The translations under genes were made by a program, and so were the position numbers. The notes under the pieces were generated by a model that was not told the DNA's origin, searched no databases, and was given only the letters and a program-made list of their open reading frames with translations. 64,000 bases of DNA from Tabrizicola sp. (GTDB lineage: Bacteria > Pseudomonadota > Alphaproteobacteria > Rhodobacterales > Rhodobacteraceae), in contig NZ_JAUXZE010000039.1 in the NCBI RefSeq assembly GCF_030694085.1, positions 248,001-312,000 on the forward strand, read 5' to 3'. Each line of letters opens with the position of its first letter. Within the stretch, counting starts at the first letter, position 1. Positions 45,596 to 54,622 of the stretch are shown here, one piece after another.

Positions 45596-46716
45596 CCGAC
45601 TATGCCTCGCCACTGCGCCTGTTTCAGCCGCGCCAGTTCGACTACGGATCAGGCAGCGCCGCGCAGGTTGGCCTCTGGGCGAAGATCGAAGGGTTCCGGC
45701 GTATTCTGGTCGTGACCCAGCCCGTCATGGCCGGGCTGATCGACCGGCTTGGGCTGCCGGGGCAGGTCGAGGTCTTCTCCGGCGTTCAGCCCGAGCCTGA
45801 CAGCGATAATCTGGCCACGGCGGTTGCCGCTGCGGTGCAGGCAAAACCGGACCTTGTCGTCGGATTCGGTGGCGGCTCGGTCATGGATGTGGCGAAGCTG
45901 ATCACCGTCCTGCGTGGCAGTCAGACGCTGGCCGACGTTATCGGACCGCACCGGGTGGCCGGGCGGCAGAACGCGCTTGCTCTTGTCCCGACGACGGCCG
46001 GAACCGGGTCAGAGGCGGGCATCCGCGCGCTGGTCACCGATGCATCAAGCCTGAACAAGGTCGCCGTGGAAAGCCGCTACCTGATGCCCGACATGGTCGC
46101 ATTGGACCCCGATTTGACCATGTCGGTTCCCGCTGTGGTGACAGCCGCGACCGGGATCGACGCGATGGCGCATTGCGTCGAGGCGTTCACCAACCGCAAG
46201 GCCCACCCCCTGATCGACAACTACGCCAGGCTGGGCTTCGGGCTGGTCGCGCGTTACCTGCCCCGCGCCGTACGTGACGGCAGCGATACCGAGGCGCGGG
46301 CGGCGCTGCTCCTTGCGGCCTATTACGGCGGCATCTGCCTTGGCCCGGTGAACACGGCGGCAGGACATGCGCTGGCCTATCCTCTGGGCACGCGGCTGAA
46401 GCTGGCGCATGGTCTGGCCAATGCGGTGATCTTTCCGCATGTGCTTGCGTTCAATCAACCCGTCGCCGGGGCCAAAACGGCCGAAATTGCCTCTGCGCTT
46501 GGCCTGCGGCACGACAGCGAGTCGGCACTGCGCGAGGATGCCGCGCGCTGGTGTGCCGATCTCGGGGTCGAGATGCGCCTGTCTCGTCTTGGTGCCCTCT
46601 CCGAGCATCTGCCCGGCTGGGCAGCCGAGGCCCACTCGATCCGACGACTGATGGACAACAACCCGCGCGACATGTCGGTCGATCAGGTGCTGGACATCTA
46701 CCGTGCCGCCTTCTGA
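45592..46716 (+). CDS. iron-containing alcohol dehydrogenase
   Basis: The product is 374 residues of the Fe-ADH (group III) family. The NAD-binding GGGSVMDVAK (about 85-94), TTAGTGSEA, the metal ligands in GIDAMAHCVEAF and in HALAYPLG and HGLANAVIFPHV are visible. It probably oxidises or reduces an intermediate of the sugar-acid path; maleylacetate reductase is a less likely alternative, since that function has its own gene at 52199. It ends 11 bases from the convergent GntR gene. Confidence 0.9.
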   Translation: MTDYASPLRLFQPRQFDYGSGSAAQVGLWAKIEGFRRILVVTQPVMAGLIDRLGLPGQVEVFSGVQPEPDSDNLATAVAAAVQAKPDLVVGFGGGSVMDVAKLITVLRGSQTLADVIGPHRVAGRQNALALVPTTAGTGSEAGIRALVTDASSLNKVAVESRYLMPDMVALDPDLTMSVPAVVTAATGIDAMAHCVEAFTNRKAHPLIDNYARLGFGLVARYLPRAVRDGSDTEARAALLLAAYYGGICLGPVNTAAGHALAYPLGTRLKLAHGLANAVIFPHVLAFNQPVAGAKTAEIASALGLRHDSESALREDAARWCADLGVEMRLSRLGALSEHLPGWAAEAHSIRRLMDNNPRDMSVDQVLDIYRAAF

Positions 46717-46727
46717 CGGCGCGCGCC

Positions 46728-47483
46728 TCACTTGCGCGAGGACAGGTCCAGCAGACGGCCTTCAAACAGCCGGTCGCGCGATCCGGTGATGTGGATGTGC
46801 ATCGCTTCGCGTGCCTTTTCCGCCTCGCCCCTGGAAATGGCATCAAAGATGTTGGCGTGTTCGTCCAGAACATGGTCCAGCCCGCCCCGCACCGTCTGCA
46901 AGGACAGACCGTGGAACTTCATCCCCACGGCGATATGTTCGCGCAAGGCCCGCATTGAGGTTTCGAAGTACTGGTTGTTCGCCGCTGTGGTGATCGCCAG
47001 GTGAAAGTCGAAATCGGCATCCTCGCGGTGGCTGCGCCGCTCGGTCGCGTCGCGCATGATCTGCAGGCAGGTCTCAATCTCTGCCAGTTCCTTTTCACCG
47101 CGCCGCCCCGCAGCCAAGGCCGCTGCGGCAGGTTCGAGAGTCAGGCGAAACTCGTAACAGCGTTGTAGGTCGGCGATGGTTTCCAGTGGCTGAAACGCCA
47201 GTGGCTTCGGCGTCACAGGCGCGCTGACGAAGCTGCCCGCCCCCTGCCGCGAGGTGATCAGCCCCTCGTCCCGCAGCCGCGACAGCGCCGAGCGCACCAC
47301 TGGGCGTGAGACCTGATGCTGTTCGGCCAGCACATTCTCTCCTGGAAGGCGTTCGTCGGCGGCGTATTCTCCGTTCAGGATCGCACGCCGTATGCGGTCA
47401 TGCACGATATCGGCCAACAACAAGGATTTCGGCCGCTCTACCACGGTGTCGTGCCGTCCAGAGTTCCTGCCAGCTAGGTTCAT
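46728..47483 (-). CDS. GntR/FadR-family regulator
   Basis: The product is 251 residues. A winged helix near 25-90 (YAADERLPGENVLAEQHQVSRPVVRSALSRLRDEGLI-type sequence) is followed by an all-helical FCD ligand domain (about 105-240). FadR-type regulators respond to sugar acids and other organic acids. Its start overlaps the kinase stop by 4 bases, so it is in the kinase operon and probably regulates it and the convergent transporter operon. Confidence 0.92.
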   Translation of the reverse strand: MNLAGRNSGRHDTVVERPKSLLLADIVHDRIRRAILNGEYAADERLPGENVLAEQHQVSRPVVRSALSRLRDEGLITSRQGAGSFVSAPVTPKPLAFQPLETIADLQRCYEFRLTLEPAAAALAAGRRGEKELAEIETCLQIMRDATERRSHREDADFDFHLAITTAANNQYFETSMRALREHIAVGMKFHGLSLQTVRGGLDHVLDEHANIFDAISRGEAEKAREAMHIHITGSRDRLFEGRLLDLSSRK

Positions 47484-48541
47484 GCTGCCCTACTTTGGTC
47501 CATTGCAACGCGCACAAGGTCGGCAAGACAGTCCAGTTCGCCAAATCCCCCCGATTTGGTAACAATATGCGGGCCATCGGGAAAATCCAGTGGTACACTG
47601 ACCGGAAGGCCGGGCTGGATCTCGCCCAGCACCTGCAAAACTCCTACACCCATGACGTCGAGACAGGCCGCCGCTGTTTCGCCTCCGGTCAGAAGCAGTG
47701 TTCCGCGTCTGGCCAACGGACAAGATGCCATGCTCTTGGCAAGCCGCGCCGAGACGGTCGCACCGTCCAGCCTGGCCCCACCGTCGACAATCTGCAGAAT
47801 GACGAGAGCTGAAAAGACCTGGGGTTTCTCAAGTTCCCCGTCAGCCGCGGCGATCCACTGCGCATCAGGGAATTCGGCCCGCAGTCGCTCCACCTGCCGA
47901 AGGGTCACCGGATCACGTGAGCCGATGACAAGGGTCATCGGCAGTGACAGCATTGCTAGGGCTGCGGAAGCCTTTGCGGGCAAGCCGGACCGTCGGGAAA
48001 GTGCCGAGGCAAGTCCACGCGCACCCACTGTCAGCGCACCGTCCGCGCTTGCAATGATCCGATCTAGATCGACGTCCGTCAGCGCGTCGGGAAAATCCAT
48101 CTTGATCTGCGCATCCGGTGGAAGGGCGACAGGGATCGGCGCTTCAACCCCATGACCAGAGACGTGCCCCTGCGCGACAAAGCGTCCAAGCTCTGGAATG
48201 GCGGGACAGACAATCATGCGCTTCAGACCGCGTGCGGTCGCAAGTTCAAGCGCTTCGGCGCGGACATGTCCCTTCATGCGGCTGTCAATCTTCTTGAAGA
48301 GCACCGGCACATCCGACAGGGCCGCAGCCGCATGCCGCGCGCGGGACGTTGCAGCAGCTTCATCTGTTTCGCGGCTGTTCAACGAAACAGCCACCACATC
48401 CGCCCCAGCCCGCAATGCGTGGTCAAGCGACCCAAGCCCGGTCGCGACGACAGTGCGCAATCCGGCCTGTGCAAACGGAACGGCAGAGTCCAGCGCGCCA
48501 GTCAGATCGTCGGATACCAATGCGATGTGCGGAGCCGACAT
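47480..48541 (-). CDS. four-carbon acid-sugar kinase (DUF1537 family)
   Basis: The product is 353 residues. Motifs of the family are SDDLTGALDSA (about 9-19), FKKIDSRMKGHV (about 82-93), a C-terminal LLTGGETAAA and VTKSGGFGELD. DUF1537 kinases phosphorylate acid sugars such as D-threonate, D-erythronate or 3-oxo-tetronates; the product then goes to a PdxA2 enzyme, present at 43710. It is somewhat shorter than the usual 400-odd residues. The ATG at 48541 begins the family homology and has a purine-rich AAGGAAAGG ahead; an earlier start would add 32 unlike residues. Confidence 0.88.
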   Translation of the reverse strand: MSAPHIALVSDDLTGALDSAVPFAQAGLRTVVATGLGSLDHALRAGADVVAVSLNSRETDEAAATSRARHAAAALSDVPVLFKKIDSRMKGHVRAEALELATARGLKRMIVCPAIPELGRFVAQGHVSGHGVEAPIPVALPPDAQIKMDFPDALTDVDLDRIIASADGALTVGARGLASALSRRSGLPAKASAALAMLSLPMTLVIGSRDPVTLRQVERLRAEFPDAQWIAAADGELEKPQVFSALVILQIVDGGARLDGATVSARLAKSMASCPLARRGTLLLTGGETAAACLDVMGVGVLQVLGEIQPGLPVSVPLDFPDGPHIVTKSGGFGELDCLADLVRVAMDQSRAA

Positions 48542-48589
48542 GCCATGCCTTTCCTTGCCCCCCCCGTGATAAGCCGACAGCATGTAAAG

Positions 48590-48606
48590 TTGCAAACAAT
48601 TTGTAA
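48590..48606. promoter_or_regulatory. inverted repeat upstream of the kinase-GntR operon
   Basis: TTGCAAACAATTTGTAA is an imperfect 7-3-7 palindrome with one mismatch, about 50 bases upstream of the kinase start. It is a reasonable operator for the GntR protein encoded in the same operon. It also lies 70 bases past the LysR stop and might belong to a transcript end instead. Confidence 0.35.
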
Positions 48607-48675
48607 AACAGGCCGACCCGCCTTGTCGCAAAATCACGCAAACTGGTTCTCGGTCTCGACAATCAGCTTTTCAAG

Positions 48676-49626
48676 CTATCGCCTCCACACCACAGCATTC
48701 TCGTGTCGCAGGATGAGCTGCTGCATCGTTTCGAAGGAGTGCACCACGAAATCCGCAAACGCCGCAGCCGCCGGGTTTGCTGGCGGTCCCACAAGGCGCA
48801 AAATGCCCAGGTGTCGCTGCGGTTGCGGGATGTCCACGGGCAGAACCGCGATGCGGTTTTGCTTCCGCTCGGCGAACCAGACCGAGAAAGGCAGGATGGC
48901 AAGGGCATCAGTCTCGGACAGGTAGTTGATGACAGACAGCAGCGACCCCCCCGAATAGCGGATGTCCAGGTCTACCGAGCCAAGCGAGGAGCGGATCGCA
49001 AACAGGTCTGCCAGAAGCGGCGAGCCAGGCAGCGGCGCCACCCAGGGAAAGCGTCCAAGTTCTCCGGTCGTCAGGCGCTTGGCCCGTTGCAGCGGGTGGC
49101 CGCTGCGGCAGCAGACGACGTTGCGCGCTGCAAGTATCGCGGTGAAAGCCAGGCCTTCCGGCTCACCCGAGGTGCCGAGGGGAACGATCCCAAGGTCAAG
49201 CTGATCCGCCCGAAGTCCATTACCCACCTCGCTGAGATTGCCGTAGCTCTGCTGGAAATCGACATCGGGGTGCTGGTTCTGGTAGGCGGCAATTATCCGG
49301 CTGATCATGGCGTCCATGAAGAAAGGCACACCGCCGACACGGACAAGGCCGCGGGTGCCGCGCAGCAGGCTTTGTACCGCTTCGGTCGCGCGACGGCTTT
49401 CCAGAAGAATCCTTCTTCCATGCGCGGCAAGCTGCATTCCAAGTGAGGTGGCCTGCAACGGTCTGCGGTCGCGGATAAAGAGCGGCTTACCCACCCGCGC
49501 CTCAAGCTGCGCAAGGGATCGCGACAGGGCGGGTTGCGACAGGCCAAGCGCCGCCGCGCCCTTGCTGACGCTACCGGCATCAACGACCGCAGAAAGCTGG
49601 ATCAGGTGAGCCTCGCTCAATTTCAT
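48676..49626 (-). CDS. LysR-family regulator of the aromatic operon
   Basis: The product is 316 residues. The N-terminal winged helix (LSAVVDAGSVSKGAAALGLSQPALSRSLAQLE-type sequence, about 9-40) is followed by a substrate-binding domain (about 90-300, with VRVGGVPFFMDAMISRIIAAY). It is divergent, across 85 bases, from the operon for aromatic breakdown, the usual arrangement for a LysR activator and its target. A GTATAC core at 49636-49641 in that gap could be part of its operator, but the flanks are poorly symmetrical. Confidence 0.92.
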   Translation of the reverse strand: MKLSEAHLIQLSAVVDAGSVSKGAAALGLSQPALSRSLAQLEARVGKPLFIRDRRPLQATSLGMQLAAHGRRILLESRRATEAVQSLLRGTRGLVRVGGVPFFMDAMISRIIAAYQNQHPDVDFQQSYGNLSEVGNGLRADQLDLGIVPLGTSGEPEGLAFTAILAARNVVCCRSGHPLQRAKRLTTGELGRFPWVAPLPGSPLLADLFAIRSSLGSVDLDIRYSGGSLLSVINYLSETDALAILPFSVWFAERKQNRIAVLPVDIPQPQRHLGILRLVGPPANPAAAAFADFVVHSFETMQQLILRHENAVVWRR

Positions 49627-49711
49627 AACAGAATGGTATACTGATCTTCCAAGAAGTCATCAGCCTCGTTGCCGTCTCGACCTAGTGTCGTGGGAGCAAC
49701 GGGGGGATGAC

Positions 49712-50581
49712 ATGGACGGGCGTGGTTCTGGCTCCAAAGGAAAGAGGAGCGGCGCACAAGTGCGGTTGCGTCTTCCAACCTCGGCGCCTGGACGCCTGGG
49801 TGAAGCTGTTCGCCTGATCCTGGACCATGCCTATGATGTGGTCTCGCGACTGCAACCGTCGCCCGACGAGTTGGACGCGCTGGTGCAGTTCCTGACCGAT
49901 GTGGGCTATGCAACCGACTCCAGGCGGCAGGAATGGGTCCTGCTCGCTGATGTGTTCGGTTTGACGGATGCAGTGATGTCACGCGTCGCAACCGGGAACG
50001 GTCGATCCACCCCGGCGACCTTGCCCGGTCCCTTTTACCGCCCTGATGCGCCCGCCCTGCCACTTGGCGCGAACCTGTGCCGAGGTGGCGAGGGCCTGCC
50101 CTTGGCCGTGACCGGCAGTGTGACAGGCCCGAAAGGAGAACCGCTGGCGGGGGCCGCGGTCGAGGTGTGGCACGCCAACGCCGAGGGCCGCTACGAGAAT
50201 CAGGACCCTGACAACCAGCCCGAGCACAACCTGCGCGGCCGCTTTATTGCCGATGCGCTGGGACGCTTCCATTTCCGCAGCATCCGACCCGCGGGCTATT
50301 CCCTGCCCGACGACGGCCCGGTCGGCCAGCTGGCCCGTCGCATCGGTCTGTCGCTGGACCGGCCCGCCCACATCCAGTTTGCAGTCACCGCTCCGGGCTA
50401 CCGGCGGCTGGTGACCTCGATCTTCGACGGCAGCGATCCGGCCATCGACCGGGATGCCCTGTTTGCCGTCAAGCCCGGCCTGATCGGCGACTTCCGACCC
50501 GAGAAGACCGGAGTTTCCCTTTCGGTCGCCCTGGTGCTGGACCGGGACGATCCCCCACAACGCAGTTCAGAGGAAGGATGA
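49712..50581 (+). CDS. intradiol dioxygenase family protein with altered iron site
   Basis: The product is 289 residues of the catechol/hydroxyquinol dioxygenase family: a helical N-terminal dimerisation part and a beta-sandwich with EVWHANAEGRY. Of the four iron ligands Tyr161, Tyr196 and His220 are present, but the fourth, normally His in the HxH of RPAHIHF, is Gln222 (RPAHIQF). It may have lost activity, altered it or use Gln as ligand. A second family member at 60489 keeps all four. It is the first gene of the operon. The ATG at 49712 is preceded by GGGGGG at 49701-49706; an upstream GTG at 49685 is possible. Confidence 0.85.
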   Translation: MDGRGSGSKGKRSGAQVRLRLPTSAPGRLGEAVRLILDHAYDVVSRLQPSPDELDALVQFLTDVGYATDSRRQEWVLLADVFGLTDAVMSRVATGNGRSTPATLPGPFYRPDAPALPLGANLCRGGEGLPLAVTGSVTGPKGEPLAGAAVEVWHANAEGRYENQDPDNQPEHNLRGRFIADALGRFHFRSIRPAGYSLPDDGPVGQLARRIGLSLDRPAHIQFAVTAPGYRRLVTSIFDGSDPAIDRDALFAVKPGLIGDFRPEKTGVSLSVALVLDRDDPPQRSSEEG

Positions 50582-50586
50582 CTCTT

Positions 50587-51543
50587 ATGGCCCTTGTCTC
50601 CGGGTACCACCACCTGACGATGAGCACGCACGGCGTGCAGGAAGACTATGACTTCTATACCAAGGCGCTGGGCCTTTATTCGGTCAAGCGCACGGTGTTG
50701 TTTGACGGAGTGCTGCCGGTCTATCACCTTTACTATGGGTCGAAGCACGGCGATGCCTCGACGATCATCACGACCTTTCCGTTCAAAAAGCCTGGCATCT
50801 TTGGTCGGCGCGGCACCAACCAGACCCGCACGATCATGCAGGCGATCCCGGTGGGCGCGGCGGATTACTGGGTCGATCGGCTGAACAAGCACGGCATCCT
50901 GGCGGCCAAGGGCGAACGTTTCGGCCTGACCCGCGTCATGTTCGCCCATCCCTGCGGTATCCCTCACGAGTTGGTCGAAAACCCCGACGACCCCCGCAAG
51001 CCCATCGTGAACGAAGCACAGGGCACCACCGCCCAGGTCGCGATCAAGGGCATCTACGGCGGCGCGGTCGCCGTGATGGACGCGGCCCCGATGGAGGAAT
51101 TCCTCGACATCGGCATGCAGTTCCGGCGTGAAGGCACCGACGCCAACGGCAGCATGTGGATCGTGCCGCAGAACGACGGGTTACGGTCCGTGATCGAGAT
51201 CATCACTGACCGCGACAGCCCGCAGGGCACCTGGACACTGGCGGGGGGCACCGTCCACCACCTCGCCTTCAACACCGGCAACGAAGACAACCAGATCGCC
51301 CTGAAAGCCCGCCTGGAAGGCATGGGCTACACCGACGTCAGCGAACAGAAGGACCGGATGTACTTCAAGTCGATGTACATGCGCTCGCCCGGTGGCGCGA
51401 TGTTCGAGCTGGCCTGGACCGTGCCCGAGGGCTGGGCAAAGGACGAACCCGCCGACGCCATTGGTCGCAGTCTCGTGTTCCCGCCGTGGTTCGCCGACCG
51501 TCAGGCCGAGATGGAAGCTGGCCTGGAACCGGCGGAGTTCTGA
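50587..51543 (+). CDS. VOC-family extradiol ring-cleaving dioxygenase, PcpA/LinE-like
   Basis: The product is 318 residues with two or more VOC (glyoxalase-like) modules. YHHLTM (about 7), GTVHHLAFN (about 220) and MFELAW (about 269) supply the His, His and Glu iron ligands of PcpA/LinE-type hydroquinone 1,2-dioxygenases. Those enzymes open hydroquinones between a hydroxylated carbon and its neighbour and feed maleylacetate. Two start codons exist: the ATG at 50578 is directly against AGGAAGG (50571-50577), while 50587 lies nine bases away and is preferred. Confidence 0.85.
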   Translation: MALVSGYHHLTMSTHGVQEDYDFYTKALGLYSVKRTVLFDGVLPVYHLYYGSKHGDASTIITTFPFKKPGIFGRRGTNQTRTIMQAIPVGAADYWVDRLNKHGILAAKGERFGLTRVMFAHPCGIPHELVENPDDPRKPIVNEAQGTTAQVAIKGIYGGAVAVMDAAPMEEFLDIGMQFRREGTDANGSMWIVPQNDGLRSVIEIITDRDSPQGTWTLAGGTVHHLAFNTGNEDNQIALKARLEGMGYTDVSEQKDRMYFKSMYMRSPGGAMFELAWTVPEGWAKDEPADAIGRSLVFPPWFADRQAEMEAGLEPAEF

Positions 51544-52202
51544 TGCCGGGAGTGGCGGACATCCTGACTCTGGGCGTTCCGGCTGACCGGGCGAAAGTGC
51601 TTTGCGTCTTCGTCCACGGCAGGAACCAGTCGCCCGGGGACATGGAGGCGGCAGTGATCCGTCGCTTGTCCGCCGCTGACGTGGCCTTTGTCCTGCCGCA
51701 GGCGGGGGACAGGACCTGGTACAATGCGCGGGCGGTCGATCCCCTAAGCGACACGACGCGGGACGAGCTTGCCGCCTCGCTGGCGGGTTTGACTGCGGTG
51801 GTTTCGAACTTGCGGACGAAGGCGCCAGGTCTGCCTCTGGTGCTGGGCGGTTTCAGTCAGGGCGCCTGTCTGTCCCTGGAGCACGCCTTCTCGGGGAGCG
51901 CCAGCCCCGAGGTCGTCGTAGCCTTCACCGGCTGTCGGGTGGGGGTGGCAAGCGATGTGCGCGCTAAGGCCCTTCCCTCCGGCCTGCCGGTCTATCTTTC
52001 AGCCGGAAGTGCCGACCCCTGGATACCGGTCGCAGCCTTTGCCGAGGCAGCGGCCGACCTTGGCCACGCCGAAGCGCGCCTGCGCTGTGATGTCTTCCCC
52101 GACCGCCCGCATGAGGTCTCGGACGCCGAGATCGCGATGCTGGACTCGGTCCTTTCCGATCTGGCCGCCGGGCACTCCCCGCTGATGGAGGCCCCCCGAT
52201 GA
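51543..52202 (+). CDS. alpha/beta hydrolase, phospholipase/carboxylesterase family
   Basis: The product is 219 residues. The nucleophile elbow GGFSQG (Ser near 106), Asp in SADPW and His in RPHEV make a catalytic triad of the carboxylesterase/thioesterase family (MhqD-like). Such genes accompany hydroquinone-type extradiol dioxygenases in quinone-response and aromatic operons and probably hydrolyse the ring-cleavage product or an ester precursor. Its start overlaps the previous stop by one base. Confidence 0.87.
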   Translation: MPGVADILTLGVPADRAKVLCVFVHGRNQSPGDMEAAVIRRLSAADVAFVLPQAGDRTWYNARAVDPLSDTTRDELAASLAGLTAVVSNLRTKAPGLPLVLGGFSQGACLSLEHAFSGSASPEVVVAFTGCRVGVASDVRAKALPSGLPVYLSAGSADPWIPVAAFAEAAADLGHAEARLRCDVFPDRPHEVSDAEIAMLDSVLSDLAAGHSPLMEAPR

Positions 52203-53260
52203 CCCGCGCGTTCACCTTCCCCGGCCTCACCACCAGGGTCGTCTTTGGCCACGGAACACTGACCCAGGTCCCCGATGAGGTCGCTCGCCTCGGACGTTCT
52301 CGCGCGATGGTCCTCTCCACCCCGCATCAGCAGGCCGAAGCCCAAGCCCTTGCAGAGCGACTTGGTGCCAAGGCTGCAGGCATTTTTGCCGGGGCCACCA
52401 TGCACACTCCGGTTGATGTCACCGACCGGGCCATCGCCGCCTACCGCGCCGCAAACGCGGATTGCGTCGTCTCCCTTGGTGGCGGCTCCACTACCGGCCT
52501 TGGCAAGGCTATCGCCGTCCGCACCGGGGCCGATCAGGTCGTGATCCCCACCACCTATGCCGGGTCCGAGATGACCGATATCCTCGGCGAAACCGCAGCC
52601 GGAGAGAAGACCACCCGCCGCGACCCCGCGATCCGGCCCGAGGTCGTGATCTACGACGTCGACCTGACGCTGACGCTGCCCTTGGCCCTGACTGTGACCT
52701 CGGCGCTGAACGCAATTGCCCACGCGATGGAGGGCTTCTATGCCCCCGACCGCAATCCGGTGACCGAATCTCTTAGCCGAGACGCGATGCCCGCTTTCCG
52801 CGATGCCCTTCCCGCGCTGGCCCAAAACCCGCAGGACAAGGAGGCCCGTGCCAAGGCGCTTTTCGCTGCCTGGGGCTGCTCGCTGACGCTTGGTCAGGTG
52901 ACGATGGCGCTGCACCACAAGCTCGCCCATGTTCTTGGGGGCAGTTTTGGACTGCCTCATGCCGAAACCCACGCCGTTCTTCTGCCCCACACCACCGCCT
53001 ACAACGAACCTGCCGTGGGCAGCCTCCTGCTGCCCATTTCCAACACCTTCGGCCACGGCAGCGCCGGAAAGGGCCTGTGGCACTTCGCCAAATCGGTGGA
53101 CGCCCCGATGCGCCTCGCCGACCTTGGCCTGACCGCCCAGGACCTCGACCGCGCCGCCGACATCGCCACAAAGAACCCCTACGCCAACCCACACCCCGTC
53201 ACCCGCGACGGAATCCGTCACCTGCTGCAACAGGCCTTCGACGGGCACTGCCCCGACTGA
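52199..53260 (+). CDS. maleylacetate reductase
   Basis: The product is 353 residues of the iron-ADH superfamily branch of maleylacetate reductases: VVSLGGGSTTGLGKAIA for NAD(P)H, PTTYAGSEMTDI, NAIAHAMEGFYA and LHHKLAHVLGG with FGLPHAETHAVLLPH. It reduces maleylacetate to 3-oxoadipate, the convergence point of both ring-cleavage routes encoded here. It overlaps the hydrolase gene by 4 bases. Confidence 0.94.
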   Translation: MTRAFTFPGLTTRVVFGHGTLTQVPDEVARLGRSRAMVLSTPHQQAEAQALAERLGAKAAGIFAGATMHTPVDVTDRAIAAYRAANADCVVSLGGGSTTGLGKAIAVRTGADQVVIPTTYAGSEMTDILGETAAGEKTTRRDPAIRPEVVIYDVDLTLTLPLALTVTSALNAIAHAMEGFYAPDRNPVTESLSRDAMPAFRDALPALAQNPQDKEARAKALFAAWGCSLTLGQVTMALHHKLAHVLGGSFGLPHAETHAVLLPHTTAYNEPAVGSLLLPISNTFGHGSAGKGLWHFAKSVDAPMRLADLGLTAQDLDRAADIATKNPYANPHPVTRDGIRHLLQQAFDGHCPD

Positions 53261-53298
53261 CGGGCCGGCCTGAACCACAACAAAAGGGAGGAACCACC

Positions 53299-54573
53299 AT
53301 GATCACCAGACGCAAGCTTCTGAAATCGGGCGCCGCCACCAGCCTTGCCCTTGCGACCCCCGGCCTCTTCGCCCCAGCCATCGCGCAAGGCGCCAAGATC
53401 CGCATCGGCTATGTCAGCCCGCAGTCGGGGCCCTTGGCAGGCTTCGCCGAAAGCGACGCCTACAACATCGAGGCCTTCCTCGCCACGGAAGCGGGGCAGA
53501 ACTTCGAGGTCATCGTCAAGGACAGCCAGTCCGACCCGAACCGCGCTGCCTCGGTCGCCAAAGAACTGATCGTTGACGACGAAATCAACCTGATGATCGT
53601 CGCCTCGACCCCCGAAACCACCAATCCGGTGGCGACGACCTGTGAAGCCGAAGGGATGCCCGTCATCTCCACCAAAGCGCCCTGGCAGCCCTGGTTCATC
53701 GGCCAGCAAGGCAACCCCGGCGACCCGGCCTCGTGGACGCCCTTCAACTATGCGTTCCACTACTTCTGGGGTCTGGAGGATGTGATTGCCGTCTTCCTGA
53801 ACATGTGGAACCAGGTCGAGACCAACAAGCAGGTCGGCGGCCTCTTTCCCAATGACGGTGACGGCAACGCCTGGGGCGACCCGAACGTGGGCGTCGGCCC
53901 CGGCTTTGCAGCACAGGGCTACACCCTGACCGATCCGGGCCGCTACCAGAACCTCAACGACGATTTCACTGCCCAGATCAACGCTTTCAAGGCCGCCAAC
54001 GCCGAGATCGTCACCGGAGTCGTGATCCCGCCCGACTTCACCACCTTCCGCAACCAGGCCCTCCAGCAGGGCTTCAACCCGAAGATCATCACCGTCGCCA
54101 AGGCCATCCTCTTCCCGCAATCGGTCGAGGCTTTGGGCGAGGCCGGGCATAACCTGTCGTCCGAGGTCTGGTGGTCGAACACCCACCCGTTCAAATCCTC
54201 GCTCACCGGCCAGTCGGCAGCCGAACTTGCGGCCGATTATACCACGAAGTCGGGCCGCCCCTGGACCCAGCCAATCGGCTTTGTCCATTCGTTGTTCGAG
54301 GTCGCCTCGAACGTGATGGGCCGCGTTTCGGACGTGACCGATGCCGACGCCGTTGCAGCCGCCATCGCCGCGACCGACCTTGACACGATGGTCGGCAAGG
54401 TCGCCTGGAACGGGGAAGGCGTGCCGGACTTCGCAAAGACCAACGTCACCAAGACCCCCCTCGTCGGTGGCCAGTGGCGGCGGAAAGAGGACGGCACCTT
54501 CGACCTCGTCATCGTCGACAACCAGACCGCCCCGGCGATCCCGACCGGCGGCACGATGGAGGCGCTGGCCTGA
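53299..54573 (+). CDS. branched-chain-type ABC transporter substrate-binding protein
   Basis: The product is 424 residues with a Tat-like signal (TRRKLLKSGAATSLALATPG, then cleavage after about AIAQ). The mature part IRIGYVSPQSGPLAGFAESD is the HAAT family start, and NDGDGNAWGDPN follows. In this operon the ligand is probably an aromatic acid or phenolic compound rather than an amino acid (inference). GGGAGG precedes the ATG by about 8 bases. A 10-bp hairpin follows the gene. Confidence 0.92.
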   Translation: MITRRKLLKSGAATSLALATPGLFAPAIAQGAKIRIGYVSPQSGPLAGFAESDAYNIEAFLATEAGQNFEVIVKDSQSDPNRAASVAKELIVDDEINLMIVASTPETTNPVATTCEAEGMPVISTKAPWQPWFIGQQGNPGDPASWTPFNYAFHYFWGLEDVIAVFLNMWNQVETNKQVGGLFPNDGDGNAWGDPNVGVGPGFAAQGYTLTDPGRYQNLNDDFTAQINAFKAANAEIVTGVVIPPDFTTFRNQALQQGFNPKIITVAKAILFPQSVEALGEAGHNLSSEVWWSNTHPFKSSLTGQSAAELAADYTTKSGRPWTQPIGFVHSLFEVASNVMGRVSDVTDADAVAAAIAATDLDTMVGKVAWNGEGVPDFAKTNVTKTPLVGGQWRRKEDGTFDLVIVDNQTAPAIPTGGTMEALA

Positions 54574-54579
54574 TCAAGA

Positions 54580-54605
54580 TGCGGCCCCCACTCCAGGGGG
54601 CCGCA
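54580..54605 (+). terminator. intercistronic hairpin after the substrate-binding protein gene
   Basis: TGCGGCCCCC (54580-54589) pairs perfectly with GGGGGCCGCA (54596-54605), leaving loop ACTCCA. No T-run follows, and the next ATG is 18 bases away. It resembles the hairpin after the other binding-protein gene at 39763 and probably sets relative expression of binding protein and membrane parts. Confidence 0.6.
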
Positions 54606-54622
54606 CACAAGGCCGGTAAATC

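Noticed and set aside
49634..49647. LysR box around GTATAC
   Set aside because: Only the six-base core is symmetrical; flanks do not match, so it is not listed as a feature.
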